Assembly (NCBI GenBank): GCA_028280715.1 | Contig: JANQLG010000003.1 | Location: 124,001-188,000 of the forward strand | Length of the DNA stretch: 64,000 nucleotides | Origin: Spongiibacteraceae bacterium | GTDB taxonomy: Bacteria; Pseudomonadota; Gammaproteobacteria; Pseudomonadales; Dasaniaceae | Direction of reading: 5' to 3' | Part shown: positions 21,002-32,657 of the stretch, in pieces | Layout of the letters: every line of letters starts with the position of its first letter | Numbering within the stretch: the first letter of the stretch is position 1 | The notes under the pieces: generated by a model | Told to the model about the DNA's origin: nothing | Database searches by the model: none | Seen by the model: the letters and a program-made list of their open reading frames with translations, nothing else | Position numbers and translations under genes: made by a program

Positions 21002-21988
21002 ATGTCTAAGGATGATTTGATTCCATCGGTACAAATATCCAGTGGTGAAAAATTTGTTAATCCGCGCGGTATTACTGCCATTAAGGATGGTATCAAATCG
21101 GCCACTGATTCCTCTGAACGTCTGGCTAAACCTGATTGGTTGCGAATTAAAATTGCTAGCAGCCAAGGTTATCAGAAAACCCAGAATATAGTTCACAAAC
21201 ATAAATTAGCCACAGTCTGTGAAGAAGCAAAATGCCCTAACATCAGTGAATGTTGGAGTTCAGGTACAGCGACGATCATGTTAATGGGAGATGTTTGTAC
21301 TCGCGCCTGCCGTTTCTGTGCAGTTAATACTGGTAATCCCAAAGGTTGGCTCGACCCTGAAGAGCCAGAGCATACAGCACAGTCAGTGCAGTTAATGGGG
21401 TTGCAGTATGTTGTATTAACGTCAGTGAATCGAGATGATTTGCCTGATGGTGGTGCCGGCCACTATGCTGCTTGTGTCAGTAAGGTGAAAGAGCTTAATC
21501 CAGAAACAGCGGTGGAGGCATTAACACCGGATTTTCTAGGTGTGAATAAAGATGTGGAAACTGTTATTGATTCTGGGGTAGAGGTTTTTGCTCAAAACGT
21601 TGAAACCGTGAAGCGTCTAACCCATCCTGTTAGAGACCCGCGAGCCAGTTACGAACAAACTATCGATGTTTTAGCTCATGCTAAAACTTATAAGCCTGAG
21701 GTTTTAACTAAAACCAGCTTGATGCTGGGTTTGGGTGAAACTGAAGATGAAATTCAACAAACCCTTGATGATCTTAAGAAGGCTAAAGTTGATATTGTAA
21801 CCTTCGGGCAGTACTTACAGCCTACAGCAAATCACTATTCTATTGCGCGTTACGTCAGTCCTGAGGAGTTTAATACTTATCGTCAGTGGGGTTTAGGCAA
21901 AGGGTTTCTGGAGGTTGTGTCTGGTGTATTCGTCCGTTCCAGCTACAGGGCTGAACAGGTGCTGGCTAAAAATAATGTCGGCCTATAG
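21002..21988 (+). CDS. lipA: Lipoyl synthase
   Basis: Radical SAM enzyme that inserts two sulfurs into protein-bound octanoyl groups. The auxiliary cluster cysteines (Cys73, Cys78, Cys84) and the radical SAM CX3CX2C motif (Cys99, Cys103, Cys106) are intact, as is the C-terminal RSSY serine ligand segment. The length of 328 is normal. It is only 14 bases after purA, and lipB, its frequent neighbour, is not next to it. It ends 10 bases from the convergent prsR gene. Whether it is the sole LipA of the genome cannot be known from here. Confidence 0.94.
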   Translation: MSKDDLIPSVQISSGEKFVNPRGITAIKDGIKSATDSSERLAKPDWLRIKIASSQGYQKTQNIVHKHKLATVCEEAKCPNISECWSSGTATIMLMGDVCTRACRFCAVNTGNPKGWLDPEEPEHTAQSVQLMGLQYVVLTSVNRDDLPDGGAGHYAACVSKVKELNPETAVEALTPDFLGVNKDVETVIDSGVEVFAQNVETVKRLTHPVRDPRASYEQTIDVLAHAKTYKPEVLTKTSLMLGLGETEDEIQQTLDDLKKAKVDIVTFGQYLQPTANHYSIARYVSPEEFNTYRQWGLGKGFLEVVSGVFVRSSYRAEQVLAKNNVGL

Positions 21989-21998
21989 CTGCAAAAAA

Positions 21999-23345
21999 TC
22001 AAATATTATATTTTTTGATTAGGTCGTATAAAGTTGGACGAGTGATTCCAAGCAATTTTGCTGCAGCGGAGTAATTGCCGTCACTCATTGAAATGGCCTG
22101 TTTGATAGCAGTTTTTTCGGCTTCCTGGCGAACATGTCTGAGATTAATGCTGAGCGATTCTGGATCGTGCATTTGTAAATCGCTAGGGGTAATTAATTTC
22201 CCATCACACATGATAACCGCGCGTTTAATTTTATTTTCCATTTCTCGAATATTACCTGGCCACTGGTAACTCTCGATGGCTTGGGTGGCTTCGGGGGTGA
22301 ATCCGTTAATGGTTCGATTTTGTGCGGAGGCCATTTTGTCAAGCATATGACGTGCTAGTAAAATTTTGTCGCCACTGCGGTCTCTCAGTGGCGGAATATC
22401 AATAACCATTTCACAAATGCGATAGTAAAGGTCTTCTCTAAATGTGCCTTCGGCAACCATTTCATCCAGATTTTTATTAGTTGCGCACACAACACGTACA
22501 TCGACAGGGATTTCTTTCCTGCCGCCAACTCTTTCTATAACACGCTCTTGTAGAAAACGTAGCAGTTTAGCCTGTAAAGCCAGTGGCATATCGCCGATTT
22601 CATCAAGGAAGAGAGTGCCGCCATCAGCATGCTCTACTTTACCTAATGTTTGCTTGGTTGCGCCGGTAAAAGCGCCCTTTTCATGGCCAAATAATTCAGT
22701 TTCCATTAGATTTTCAGGAACAGCCGCGCAGTTAATGGCAACAAAGCGATTGTCTTTGCGTTCGCTTAGATTGTGAATGGCGCGTGATATAACTTCCTTC
22801 CCCGTTCCGCTCTCCCCAAGGATTGTGCAAGTAACAGTTGATGGGGCTACTCTTTCAATGGTTCGGCAAATTTTTAACATCTCTGGATCGGAGGCGATAA
22901 TTCCATCTAATGGAGAGGACTGTTGTTCTTTTAATCTTCGGTTTTGAGCCTCTAGCTGAAAGATGTTGTAGGCTCGCTCTATGATTAGATCCAGTGTTTC
23001 AGGATTAACAGGCTTTTGATAAAAATCATAAGCTCCGAGTGCAACTGCGCGTACAGCGTTTTCGTAATCGTGGTTGCCGGTAATGACGACTATTTTGGTG
23101 TGTGGTGCTAGGGAAATAATTTCTTGAACAGTTTTAAAGCCTTCCTCCACGCCTTCATCGTCAGGAGGTAAGCCAAGATCCTGAATAACAACAGCAGGTT
23201 CATGTTGACGGACAGCCGCAATAGCAGATTCGCGGTCGCCACTCACCACAACATTGTATTGATCAAAATGCCACTTCAATTGGCTTTGCAGGCCGAGATC
23301 ATCTTCTACAATTAACAATGTGGGTTTTGTGTTGTCTTTATTCAT
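21999..23345 (-). CDS. prsR: PEP-CTERM system sigma54-dependent response regulator PrsR
   Basis: A 448-residue NtrC-type activator. The receiver domain (1-125) has the acidic pair VEDD and phosphoacceptor Asp56 in QDLGLPPD. The AAA+ domain (about 150-385) has GESGTGKE and the GAFTGA loop that contacts sigma54. The C-terminal Fis-type HTH ends the protein. The QDLGLPPD receiver and the partner kinase just upstream identify it as PrsR, the regulator associated with exosortase XrtA/PEP-CTERM exopolysaccharide systems. It is transcribed with prsK, 15 bases downstream of it. Targets probably lie at sigma54 promoters of PEP-CTERM genes elsewhere. Confidence 0.88.
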   Translation of the reverse strand: MNKDNTKPTLLIVEDDLGLQSQLKWHFDQYNVVVSGDRESAIAAVRQHEPAVVIQDLGLPPDDEGVEEGFKTVQEIISLAPHTKIVVITGNHDYENAVRAVALGAYDFYQKPVNPETLDLIIERAYNIFQLEAQNRRLKEQQSSPLDGIIASDPEMLKICRTIERVAPSTVTCTILGESGTGKEVISRAIHNLSERKDNRFVAINCAAVPENLMETELFGHEKGAFTGATKQTLGKVEHADGGTLFLDEIGDMPLALQAKLLRFLQERVIERVGGRKEIPVDVRVVCATNKNLDEMVAEGTFREDLYYRICEMVIDIPPLRDRSGDKILLARHMLDKMASAQNRTINGFTPEATQAIESYQWPGNIREMENKIKRAVIMCDGKLITPSDLQMHDPESLSINLRHVRQEAEKTAIKQAISMSDGNYSAAAKLLGITRPTLYDLIKKYNI

Positions 23346-23360
23346 AAAATGGCAAGTTAA

Positions 23361-25412
23361 TTAGTTTTTAATTGTTGGTATTTCAATAGTGAAGATTGTA
23401 CCAACTCCTCGTTTACTTTCGACCTCCAGGTCGCCATCCAATGATGTAAAAAATTCCCTTGCTTGATATACGCCGATGCCCATTCCTTTACCAGACTTTG
23501 TTGTTACGAAAGGTTTGAAAAGTCGGTTTTTGATGAAGTCTTCATCCATGCCTTCACCGTTATCTTCTATGGTTATGATGGCATTATTACCTCTTCTCCG
23601 CAAAGTAATGTCTACGAATCCATTGGATGGCGTAGCTTCTTGAGCATTTTTAACGATATGAATTATCGACATTAGTAGGTGATCAGAATCTGCATTGATT
23701 ACTACATCACTATCTTCAAGCCTTAAGCTGGGTATCGGTTTTTGATTTTGACATTTTTTGCATGCTTCCATTAAGACCTTGTGTAGCTGTAAGGAACGTA
23801 ATTCAGTTGGCTCGTTATGTTGCAGTTTAGTTAGTAGCGTACTCATGCGCGCAACTGAATTTTCAATAGTGCTAATGGCATCTTCAATAAAGGCCGGGTT
23901 TTCTTTATGTTTTGCTGCATTCTCAACAACAAGTGCCTGCTGAGCTATCAGGTTTTTAAGGTCATGCATAATAAAGGCGGTAAGTTTATTAAACGCATCA
24001 AACTGACGTGATTCCGCAATGAGCTCTGATGCTAAATGACGGTCCAAATAACTCGCTACTTGTCGGCCAACATTTTTTAGTAGATCAAGATCTTCCCAGG
24101 TTAAAGAAGAGTCTTTATTGGTTTCAGATTTAGTCAGAATCAGAAACCCCAGTAAATCCTGTTCAACTAGAAGAGGAATTAATAGCCATGCCTCATTATT
24201 ATTCTGAAAGCATGATGGCAGGTGTTTGTTTATTTCGATGTCCTTTTTGTCAATTGGTTGTAGAAAGAACACCCATTCCTTAGTGGCCATAATTTGGCAA
24301 AAATCACTATCCTTTGAAAAGCTGTTAGCAAAGTTATCAGTTTGAATATTGAGTTCGCTGGCTAAAACAAACTGATCATGTTGCTTGATCCAAAGCGCTC
24401 CTCCAGGGCTTTTAAAAATTGAAGCAGCTGCTTTTATCGCGCGGATATGAAAGTCCTGTAAATCTGGAGTGCGAGAGAGAAAGTTAATAAGTTGTAGCCA
24501 TTCTTCGCGATAATCATATTTATGACGGAAGAAATTTTTGTTAATCCATACGTTAATTTTAGATCGCAACGTTGCGGAGGCATAAACTATAGAAATAACA
24601 AGAATAGCTATGAATAGCAGCAATACACGAATTACTTCTCCCCAGTTTCCGCCATAGGTTTGTATGTAATAGCCCCCAATCGCCATTAATGCCAAAAATG
24701 CACCAGCAGCAGTCATGCTGGTTGTGTAAAAAACTACTGGGCGGGAGATGGCAAGATTGGCGTTTTGTTCGTTTCTTTCAAATAACGCAAGTGACCCAAG
24801 AGCAAGTGCTAGTGCTGTAATGGCGTTGATAGCACCTCTAGCCTGCCAGAGCGATGTATCAATGTGGTTGAATATAAGACTGTAGGAAAAAAGAAAAATA
24901 TCATAGGCGAATATGCTGCCGGCCAATAAACTCCAAAATTTCATAAAGCGAGAGTAATTAGAGTTTTTATAAAGCTGCTCAACAGATACAAAGGCGATAA
25001 TTGATAAAATTAAGCTAAACCAGCTGACGATATTACTGTTAATTGGAGTTTGCGGGGAGGTGATGTAAATCCCGGTAGCAATAAGAAAGAAGCCTAACCA
25101 TAGAGTATGAAAAAGCACTCTGAATCGAAAAGGATAACTTTGTCCAGTTGTACGTTTTAAAGAATGCAATAAAGCAACGATCCATGCGCCATAACGGCAA
25201 ACCTCAAAGACAAGAAGGTCGGGTTTATTCGGAATTGGATCAACGTAGTTAAAGGAAATAAATATATGCCACGCCATTGAAGCTAGGCTTGCGATTAATA
25301 TTGATAAAGAAACTACTTTGAGACGCCAGAGATAGAAACTGACCATGGAAAGAGCGGCAAACATGATACTGCCGCTGATATAGCTGAAGAAAGTGATTTG
25401 AGCTGGTTCCAT
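23361..25412 (-). CDS. prsK: PEP-CTERM system membrane histidine kinase PrsK
   Basis: A 683-residue sensor kinase. The N-terminal third holds a string of hydrophobic helices (about seven or eight between residues 10 and 290). A GAF-like domain follows (about 305-460), then a dimerisation/phosphoacceptor helix with His near residue 483 in FIMHDLKN and a HATPase domain with NADSDHLLMSIIHIVKNA, EDNGEGM and GKGMGIGVYQAREF. This architecture is that of PrsK, the kinase paired with PrsR. The signal is unknown. The exosortase itself is not in the window. Confidence 0.87.
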   Translation of the reverse strand: MEPAQITFFSYISGSIMFAALSMVSFYLWRLKVVSLSILIASLASMAWHIFISFNYVDPIPNKPDLLVFEVCRYGAWIVALLHSLKRTTGQSYPFRFRVLFHTLWLGFFLIATGIYITSPQTPINSNIVSWFSLILSIIAFVSVEQLYKNSNYSRFMKFWSLLAGSIFAYDIFLFSYSLIFNHIDTSLWQARGAINAITALALALGSLALFERNEQNANLAISRPVVFYTTSMTAAGAFLALMAIGGYYIQTYGGNWGEVIRVLLLFIAILVISIVYASATLRSKINVWINKNFFRHKYDYREEWLQLINFLSRTPDLQDFHIRAIKAAASIFKSPGGALWIKQHDQFVLASELNIQTDNFANSFSKDSDFCQIMATKEWVFFLQPIDKKDIEINKHLPSCFQNNNEAWLLIPLLVEQDLLGFLILTKSETNKDSSLTWEDLDLLKNVGRQVASYLDRHLASELIAESRQFDAFNKLTAFIMHDLKNLIAQQALVVENAAKHKENPAFIEDAISTIENSVARMSTLLTKLQHNEPTELRSLQLHKVLMEACKKCQNQKPIPSLRLEDSDVVINADSDHLLMSIIHIVKNAQEATPSNGFVDITLRRRGNNAIITIEDNGEGMDEDFIKNRLFKPFVTTKSGKGMGIGVYQAREFFTSLDGDLEVESKRGVGTIFTIEIPTIKN

Positions 25413-25616
25413 GGGGGATTAAGTGAATCGTTTAATATATTTAAGTCGCATTATTGTATGTTATTTCTTCACCACAGTGCGCCGAAAAAGCGCTTTAGAT
25501 TCTTGAGGTGAAATTAGAGAAGAGTAGCCTCAATTTGCAAAGCATCTTCTCCAACAAGCAGTGAAACTATATAAGTAAAAAAGATAAATAAAAAATGACT
25601 CAGCAAAAATTAAGCT

Positions 25617-27839
25617 CTAGCTTGTACTGTCGGCGCTTTGTTTAAGGTTGCCAAATATTTTTGATAGTGTGCGATCAAACAGTGGCTCAGCATCCAAAAT
25701 TTTGACCCGATTTTTCTGTATGTCGTATGCAAAATCTTTTCGCGACTTTTCCAGTGTTTTGAATCCAAAGCGGTTAACAAAGATATAGCTGTCAGACTCT
25801 TCAATTTTAGCGGATAACTTGCAGCGAATTGACCGTCCTTCAGAGTAATCTTCGTAACTAAGCCAAGTGTTAATAGGGAGTTCTTCCGCCTTTTTGATAG
25901 ATTCATAGGTGAGTTTTTTGTAGCGGGCTTCCTGCCTTTCTATTGCGCTCATATCTTTCCAGGACTTCGATCCTACTCCTGGCGTGTGTCCAAGTGCAAT
26001 AGCCTGCTCCATACTCAGAGGTTTGTTGTCAGCACTGTCTGATGAGTTGCCCTGCGCATTTTCTATGGTTTTGGATATAGTGCTGCGAATTTCTTTTACC
26101 TGTTCAGAATTGATAGAAATGGTTGCTAAGCCATGCTCTATCCTTTCGATGACTTGTTGTTTGATTCTGGCTAATCGCAGCTTCGACTTTTCGTCAGTTT
26201 GCGGTTGGCAAGCCCACACTAAATCTTCTACCAGTTGGGTAGCATGCATCCAGTCAGTACTATCTTCTCCGTGGCGAAGATGCGTAATAACCAGTAGCTG
26301 TTGCCATTCTCCAACTAAAAACTGACTAACTGGCTCTGGTAAGGGAACATTTTTTAACTTTTCAAGCAGCAGCTTTTGTGTCTTGAATTTTGCTTCGTCA
26401 GTTTTAGCTTTTCCGCTTGCAGCCTGATTTGTGCGTTTCTCTATCAGGTCGCTGCGATGTTTGTTCTTTTTGGAAAAAGCTTCAAGTTCAGATAACTTGG
26501 TAGTGAATATCGACAGGTCATCATTGGGGCTTTCCGTAAGACTCTTAACGATATTGGCTACCAAGATATAGGTTTTATCTTGTTTTAAATCATTAGAGTC
26601 TTCCAGCCCTATACACAGTTCAGAAAGTTTGTTCACCAACTTGCGTGCAGGATGATTACTATTATTGAAAAAAGTCTTATCTTTAAGCGCAATTTTAAGA
26701 ATAGGTATTTGGAGGCGACCTATCAGTGCTTGAATCGCCGAGGGCAAATTACGGTCATCCAACACAAAGTCAAAAAACATGGCGACCAGGTTAATTACAT
26801 CCTCATCAGTTTGTTTAACTGCATGTGGTTCGTCCGGATTGTCTTGAGTCAGGATGTTTTCTACCAACTCATGTATAGAGTTCGTTGTTAGCAAGCTGCC
26901 AGTATTAAGTAGTTCCTGCTGCAAAATAGAGATGGCTGCAATAAGGTCTTCATTATTTAGAATGGTGCCTGGATTATGGCTATATGCTTGGTAATTAGGC
27001 AGGTTATGCAGGCCAACAGAGCGTACTGTAGCCAGTAATTGTGTTAAGTCGTCGAGGCTGACAGGGGAGCTTTGAAATTCGTCATCGGTGTCAATGTTAC
27101 TAAAGTCTTCCGCGAGTGGCTTGGTGCGCTTGTGTTCAGGATTGACCGTTGTGCGGCTTATAGTGGGGATAACTCCAGCATTGATCAAAAGGTCATTAGC
27201 GTTGGAGTATAATTTAGCGACTTTGTTGATGACTAGGCGATCAAACTGCTTAAATAAAATGATCTTGGCTTTAATATTGATATCAAGCAGGTTACAGGCT
27301 TCGGCGAAACTATTGCATAGTTGCTGAGGATCCAGCGGATTATTGTTTTGGGTAATAACCTTGCCTGCAAACAAATGGCTAAATCGTGTGCAAAGCTGAA
27401 AAAGTGCTTCCTGATTGTTCACTCGCGCTTTAGATGCCATGCTGCTAATAGCGACGCTCTGCTCAATTTCATCATCCTGCACCAGGCTAAGAGTGTCGTT
27501 AGTATTTGTAGCAGTGCTAGAGAGAGGTTCTTCTTTCTCTTCAGTTGTCAGGCAATTATTAAAATGTTGTTCAAGCAGATGTCTGAATTGCGTAATTATC
27601 CCGTTTTTTTTGATTCGCAACTCTCGCATGGATTCAAAATACAGATTTTGCTCGTTGTTATTCACCGCTCGACTGGACAAGTCGAAAAAAAGATCATCAC
27701 AGGATGTAAATAGCGCGTCCAGATTACTCATCAGGATAGATAATGAGTTGTCTTTAATTTGCTGGATAAGTGTCGGTAGGGCTTTGTTATTAGCTGCCCC
27801 TTTTTTTACTGCATGAATGTGATCTTTATCTAAGGTCAT
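25617..27839 (-). CDS. DUF1631 family protein of unknown function
   Basis: A 740-residue, mostly helical, acidic and cytoplasmic protein. The N-terminal segment with LFFDLSSRAVNNNEQNLYFESMRELR is characteristic of DUF1631. The last about 120 residues (from SAIERQEARYKKL, through TWLSYED and SYIFVNRFGFKTL) form a beta-rich module similar to those at the end of other family members. No catalytic motif, signal peptide or membrane segment was seen. It stands alone between prsK and ispB. Some database entries label relatives as thymidine phosphorylase, which the sequence does not support. Confidence 0.72.
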   Translation of the reverse strand: MTLDKDHIHAVKKGAANNKALPTLIQQIKDNSLSILMSNLDALFTSCDDLFFDLSSRAVNNNEQNLYFESMRELRIKKNGIITQFRHLLEQHFNNCLTTEEKEEPLSSTATNTNDTLSLVQDDEIEQSVAISSMASKARVNNQEALFQLCTRFSHLFAGKVITQNNNPLDPQQLCNSFAEACNLLDINIKAKIILFKQFDRLVINKVAKLYSNANDLLINAGVIPTISRTTVNPEHKRTKPLAEDFSNIDTDDEFQSSPVSLDDLTQLLATVRSVGLHNLPNYQAYSHNPGTILNNEDLIAAISILQQELLNTGSLLTTNSIHELVENILTQDNPDEPHAVKQTDEDVINLVAMFFDFVLDDRNLPSAIQALIGRLQIPILKIALKDKTFFNNSNHPARKLVNKLSELCIGLEDSNDLKQDKTYILVANIVKSLTESPNDDLSIFTTKLSELEAFSKKNKHRSDLIEKRTNQAASGKAKTDEAKFKTQKLLLEKLKNVPLPEPVSQFLVGEWQQLLVITHLRHGEDSTDWMHATQLVEDLVWACQPQTDEKSKLRLARIKQQVIERIEHGLATISINSEQVKEIRSTISKTIENAQGNSSDSADNKPLSMEQAIALGHTPGVGSKSWKDMSAIERQEARYKKLTYESIKKAEELPINTWLSYEDYSEGRSIRCKLSAKIEESDSYIFVNRFGFKTLEKSRKDFAYDIQKNRVKILDAEPLFDRTLSKIFGNLKQSADSTS

Positions 27840-28149
27840 TGTTTTTCGCTATGCCTTTTGTCTCTTTATCAATAAGTAACATCATAATTATAAGGTTAAC
27901 ACGCAATTTTTATACCTTTAAAGCTATGATATTTACACATGCTTATAACAAGAGGCTCAGTTATTAGTTAACTTTTTGATTTTTATGATCTTTTTGGTTT
28001 TTCGAGCATGCTGAAGCATGTGTGGTTTGATGAATGATTAAGCTGGATCGAAAGTGGTTGTAATTTTGATGTAAAAAAAGTCGACGCAGATTTTTCTTCT
28101 AATTCGGATAATCTGCAGAAGAACGTTGATTGGCGCCCCTAAAGCAAGG
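27840..28149. other. Gene-free interval between DUF1631 gene and ispB
   Basis: This 310-base A+T-rich stretch contains no convincing ORF. It holds the upstream region of the DUF1631 gene and the downstream region of ispB. The only structure seen is a short inverted repeat, CATGCT-GA-AGCATG, near 28007-28020, without a T-run. Confidence 0.5.
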
Positions 28150-29112
28150 TTAAGCCTGCCTTGAGACGGCGATTTCGGCTAGCTCAATTAAGGCTTTTTG
28201 GTAAGTGTTCTGATTTAGTAGTTCGGCAGATTGTTTGGCTAGGCTACTAAATTGCAGGGCTTTATCCTTGGTATATTGAATGGCGCCGCTTGCCTGAGTA
28301 GCTGCGATCACTTTATCTAATTGGTCGATACTTTTATTGGTGATGGCTGAGTGAATCAGTTGTTTCTGTTCGGAGTTGCCATGTTGGCCGGTGTAGATCA
28401 GTGGTAGCGTAGGTTTGCCTTCGGCTAAATCATCCCCGACATTTTTACCCATGGAGTCTGCATCGCCCTCGTAATCCAGAACATCATCAACCAGTTGGAA
28501 GGCTATGCCTAAATTAAGGCCGTACTCGTAGAATAGATCGGCTTTATGTGAATGCGTCTCAGAGAGAATGACTCCTCCAGAAGCTGCTGCTGCGAATAGC
28601 ACCGCGGTTTTGTTTTTAATGACGTCAAAATACTCTGCTTCAGTGGTGTTAGGGTCACCGGCTTTGGTGAGCTGCAAAACCTCCCCCTCCGCGATGGTGT
28701 TGGTGACATCCGCAATCAGTGCCATGAGTTCCATGTTGCCGATAGAGACCAAAATTTGAAAGGCGCGTGAATACAGAAAGTCACCCACTAGCACGCTGGG
28801 TGCATTGCCCCATTTGGCATTAGCTGTTGGTCGACCTCTGCGTAGGCTGGATATATCGACCACATCATCATGCAGTAATGTTGCCGTATGGATAAATTCG
28901 ATGACGGCCGCCAGTTTAATATGATTAGGTGTGATTTCCCCGCAAGCACCACCCGTTAACAATGTCAGCATTGGGCGAAGGCGCTTGCCGCCAGCATCTA
29001 CAATATAGTGTCCAATATTCTCTACCAGCGGCACGTCTGAATGCAGCTGCTCAATGATCAGCTGGTTAACGGCTTCAAATTCTGATGAAACAATGTCTCG
29101 AATCTGCTGCAT
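28150..29112 (-). CDS. ispB: Octaprenyl diphosphate synthase
   Basis: Makes the polyprenyl side chain of ubiquinone. The first aspartate-rich motif LLHDDVVD and the second QLVDDVLDYEGD are both present, with GGKRLRPML near the N-terminus. I chose the ATG at 29112 (320 residues, MQQIRDIVSSEF), which matches known family starts, not the longer frame from 29217. It is divergent from rplU, as in Escherichia and Pseudomonas. Chain length C8 is inferred from the orthologous context. Confidence 0.93.
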   Translation of the reverse strand: MQQIRDIVSSEFEAVNQLIIEQLHSDVPLVENIGHYIVDAGGKRLRPMLTLLTGGACGEITPNHIKLAAVIEFIHTATLLHDDVVDISSLRRGRPTANAKWGNAPSVLVGDFLYSRAFQILVSIGNMELMALIADVTNTIAEGEVLQLTKAGDPNTTEAEYFDVIKNKTAVLFAAAASGGVILSETHSHKADLFYEYGLNLGIAFQLVDDVLDYEGDADSMGKNVGDDLAEGKPTLPLIYTGQHGNSEQKQLIHSAITNKSIDQLDKVIAATQASGAIQYTKDKALQFSSLAKQSAELLNQNTYQKALIELAEIAVSRQA

Positions 29113-29235
29113 GGTATGTAGAAGGGGTCTCTTGTCGCGGCTATTTTGCTGGCAGGGGATGCTATGGTGCGGCTTGAATGATGTCAAGAAAGAGGGGGCA
29201 ACAGGAACAAAAAGCAAAACAGGTCTTATCGCCGC

Positions 29236-29264
29236 TTGTTTCTCGCTTTGAACTACCGTAGAAT
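29236..29264 (+). promoter_or_regulatory. Candidate sigma70 promoter for rplU-rpmA
   Basis: TTGTTT (29236-29241) and TAGAAT (29259-29264) are separated by 17 bases, upstream of a long rplU leader. The 326-base interval 29113-29438 between ispB and rplU holds this and no other gene. Confidence 0.45.
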
Positions 29265-29438
29265 GCGCGTCCCCAAAACTGAGTGGCGCCCATCCTCGTA
29301 TTGCTTGAGGTTGGACTTTAGAGGGGCTAAAGCTAAGCGCTCAGTGCCTGGACTTGTCCCGTTTGTTCTCATATTTAAAAGGAACAGACGGCTGATTAAG
29401 ACCCGATTATTGCAAGCAGGCTGACTGGAGTAAGTACT

Positions 29439-29750
29439 ATGTACGCTGTTATTGAAAGTGGCGGTAAGCAACACCGCGTAACTGAGGGTGAAACCCTTAA
29501 GCTGGAAAAAATTGAAGTGGCCACCGGTGAAAATGTCGAGTTCGACAAAGTGCTGATGGTTGGCGAAGGAGAAGGAGTCAAAGTGGGAGCTCCTTATGTT
29601 AAGGGTGGCAAAGTGACTGCCGAAGTTGTCTCTCAGGGGCGCCACAAAAAAGTGAAGATTGTTAAGTTCCGTCGTCGTAAGCACTCGATGAAGCAGGCGG
29701 GACATCGCCAGTGGTATACCGAAGTTAAAATCACTGGTATCAAAGGCTAA
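29439..29750 (+). CDS. rplU: 50S ribosomal protein L21
   Basis: A 103-residue L21 with the classical N-terminus [14 protein letters not shown] and the C-terminal [16 protein letters not shown] segment that binds 23S rRNA. It is followed by rpmA after 34 bases and forms the usual rplU-rpmA pair upstream of obgE. Confidence 0.98.
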   Translation: MYAVIESGGKQHRVTEGETLKLEKIEVATGENVEFDKVLMVGEGEGVKVGAPYVKGGKVTAEVVSQGRHKKVKIVKFRRRKHSMKQAGHRQWYTEVKITGIKG

Positions 29751-29784
29751 GTGCGGTCAAGAAGAGATTTAAAGGAGAGTAGTA

Positions 29785-30042
29785 ATGGCTCATAAAAAAG
29801 CAGGTGGTAGTACTCGTAACGGCCGCGATTCCCAGAGTAAGCGCTTGGGTGTTAAGCGTTTTGGTGGTCAGGAAGTATTAGCGGGCAACATTCTGGTTCG
29901 TCAGCGCGGAACACGTTTTCACGCCGGTGAGAATGTTGGTTGCGGTGTAGACCATACCTTATTTGCAAAGGCTGATGGTGTTGTAAAGTTTGAAGTCAAA
30001 GGCCCGAAAAACCGTAAGTTTGTGAGCATTGTGCCCGCTTAA
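29785..30042 (+). CDS. rpmA: 50S ribosomal protein L27
   Basis: An 85-residue L27 with the normal N-terminus [16 protein letters not shown] that reaches towards the peptidyl transferase centre; no N-terminal prepeptide is present. A strong AAAGGAG ribosome site precedes the ATG. A rho-independent terminator follows 19 bases after the stop. Confidence 0.98.
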   Translation: MAHKKAGGSTRNGRDSQSKRLGVKRFGGQEVLAGNILVRQRGTRFHAGENVGCGVDHTLFAKADGVVKFEVKGPKNRKFVSIVPA

Positions 30043-30060
30043 GTACGAGTTAATTCAATA

Positions 30061-30091
30061 AAAAGCCTCGTCATTTTGACGGGGCTTTTTT
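30061..30091 (+). terminator. Rho-independent terminator after rpmA
   Basis: A stem AAAAGCCTCGTC / GACGGGGCTTTTTT with one T-G wobble and a 4-5 base loop ends in a six-T run. It separates the ribosomal pair from obgE. Confidence 0.88.
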
Positions 30092-30172
30092 GTATGTTGA
30101 GAGTAATTGTGCTCCAATCCCGCGTGTTTACTGGCACTATTGTTATGAGTAGGTGCAAACACTAAGGGTTGA

Positions 30173-31378
<1,206 letters not shown>

Positions 31379-31482
31379 GAGCCATATGAAGCTTGTATTT
31401 AGGGTTGTTTTGGTCATTTAGCATACGAATAACAGTGTAAAAGTACCTTATAAAGGCACCTTGGTAATTTCCAGGAAACACC

Positions 31483-32607
31483 ATGTCCGTTAGAAATCAA
31501 TTGCGACAGTCACGTCGTTGGGTAGTGAAGATAGGCAGTGCTTTGCTGACGGCTAATGGCAAGGGTTTGGATCGTGAAGCCATTGCCGGCTGGTGTCAGC
31601 AAATGGCTGATTTGCGACAGCAGGGTATTGAGTTGATACTGGTTTCCTCTGGGGCGGTTGCTGAAGGTATGACCCGTTTAGGTTGGGCTGAGCGCCCCCA
31701 TATGATCCATGACTTGCAAGCAGCGGCTGCAGTAGGACAGATGGGGTTAGTGCAAGCCTATGAATCCTGCTTCCAAACCTTTGGTTTGCATACCGCACAA
31801 ATTCTTCTTGGTCACGACGATATCTCTGCCCGCGATCGTTATCTAAATGCTCGTTCTACGTTAACTACATTACTTTCTTTGGGTGTCATTCCAGTGGTCA
31901 ATGAGAATGACACTGTAGTAACTGACGAAATCCGTTTTGGTGACAATGATACGTTGGCTGCTTTGGTAGCCAATTTAGTCGATGCTGATCTGTTGGTGAT
32001 TTTGACTGACCAGCGTGGTTTGTTTGATGCCGATCCGAGAACTAATCCGAATGCAAAATTGATTTGCGAATCGGCTGTCAATGAAGGGAGGCTTGAAAAT
32101 ATGGTCGGTGGTAGTGCAGGTGCTTTGGGGCGTGGTGGCATGGTTACCAAGCTCAGGGCCGCCAAATTGGCTGCCAGGTCTGGAGCCAATACTGTGATAG
32201 CCGGTGGGGCGGAACCCGATGTGCTAATGGAGGTCGCTGCCGGTAAATCCGTGGGTACTTTGCTTACATCAGGACAGCAGCCCTTGGTGGCCAGAAAGCA
32301 GTGGCTGGCGGGCATGTCAAAACCCGGTGGGAGCTTGCAGTTAGATGATGGGGCTGTGCGAGCGGTTAAAGACCTGGGGAAAAGTTTATTGCCTGTAGGT
32401 GTTAGGGGTGTTTCGGGTCAATTCCAACGCGGTGACCTAATTTCCTGTGTTAATGCTGGTGGTATTGAGGTGGCCAGAGGCCTGGTCAATTACAGTGCTG
32501 AGGAAGCACAGAAAATTAAAGGCCAGACAAGTGGTAATATTGAAGAGCTACTTGGCTATTGCGGGGATGATGAGCTAATTCACCGCGATAACCTGGTGGT
32601 GCTCTAA
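31483..32607 (+). CDS. proB: Glutamate 5-kinase with PUA domain
   Basis: First enzyme of proline synthesis. The amino-acid kinase domain (about 8-260) contains [26 protein letters not shown] and [13 protein letters not shown]; a PUA domain (about 275-365) ends the protein. The length of 374 is that of the long, PUA-containing, proline-inhibited form. The partner proA is not in the window. Confidence 0.97.
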   Translation: MSVRNQLRQSRRWVVKIGSALLTANGKGLDREAIAGWCQQMADLRQQGIELILVSSGAVAEGMTRLGWAERPHMIHDLQAAAAVGQMGLVQAYESCFQTFGLHTAQILLGHDDISARDRYLNARSTLTTLLSLGVIPVVNENDTVVTDEIRFGDNDTLAALVANLVDADLLVILTDQRGLFDADPRTNPNAKLICESAVNEGRLENMVGGSAGALGRGGMVTKLRAAKLAARSGANTVIAGGAEPDVLMEVAAGKSVGTLLTSGQQPLVARKQWLAGMSKPGGSLQLDDGAVRAVKDLGKSLLPVGVRGVSGQFQRGDLISCVNAGGIEVARGLVNYSAEEAQKIKGQTSGNIEELLGYCGDDELIHRDNLVVL

Positions 32608-32657
32608 AGCAATAATCTAAGGCGATAGAAAGAATCTGAGATGATGGAAAGTATCGA

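Noticed and set aside
21985..22020. A terminator between lipA and prsR
   Set aside because: The genes are only 10 bases apart and the A/T-rich repeat there lies mostly inside the end of prsR; no GC-rich stem exists.
27321..27816. Plus-strand ORFs of about 130 residues opposite the DUF1631 gene
   Set aside because: They are antisense to a conserved coding region and show no domain.
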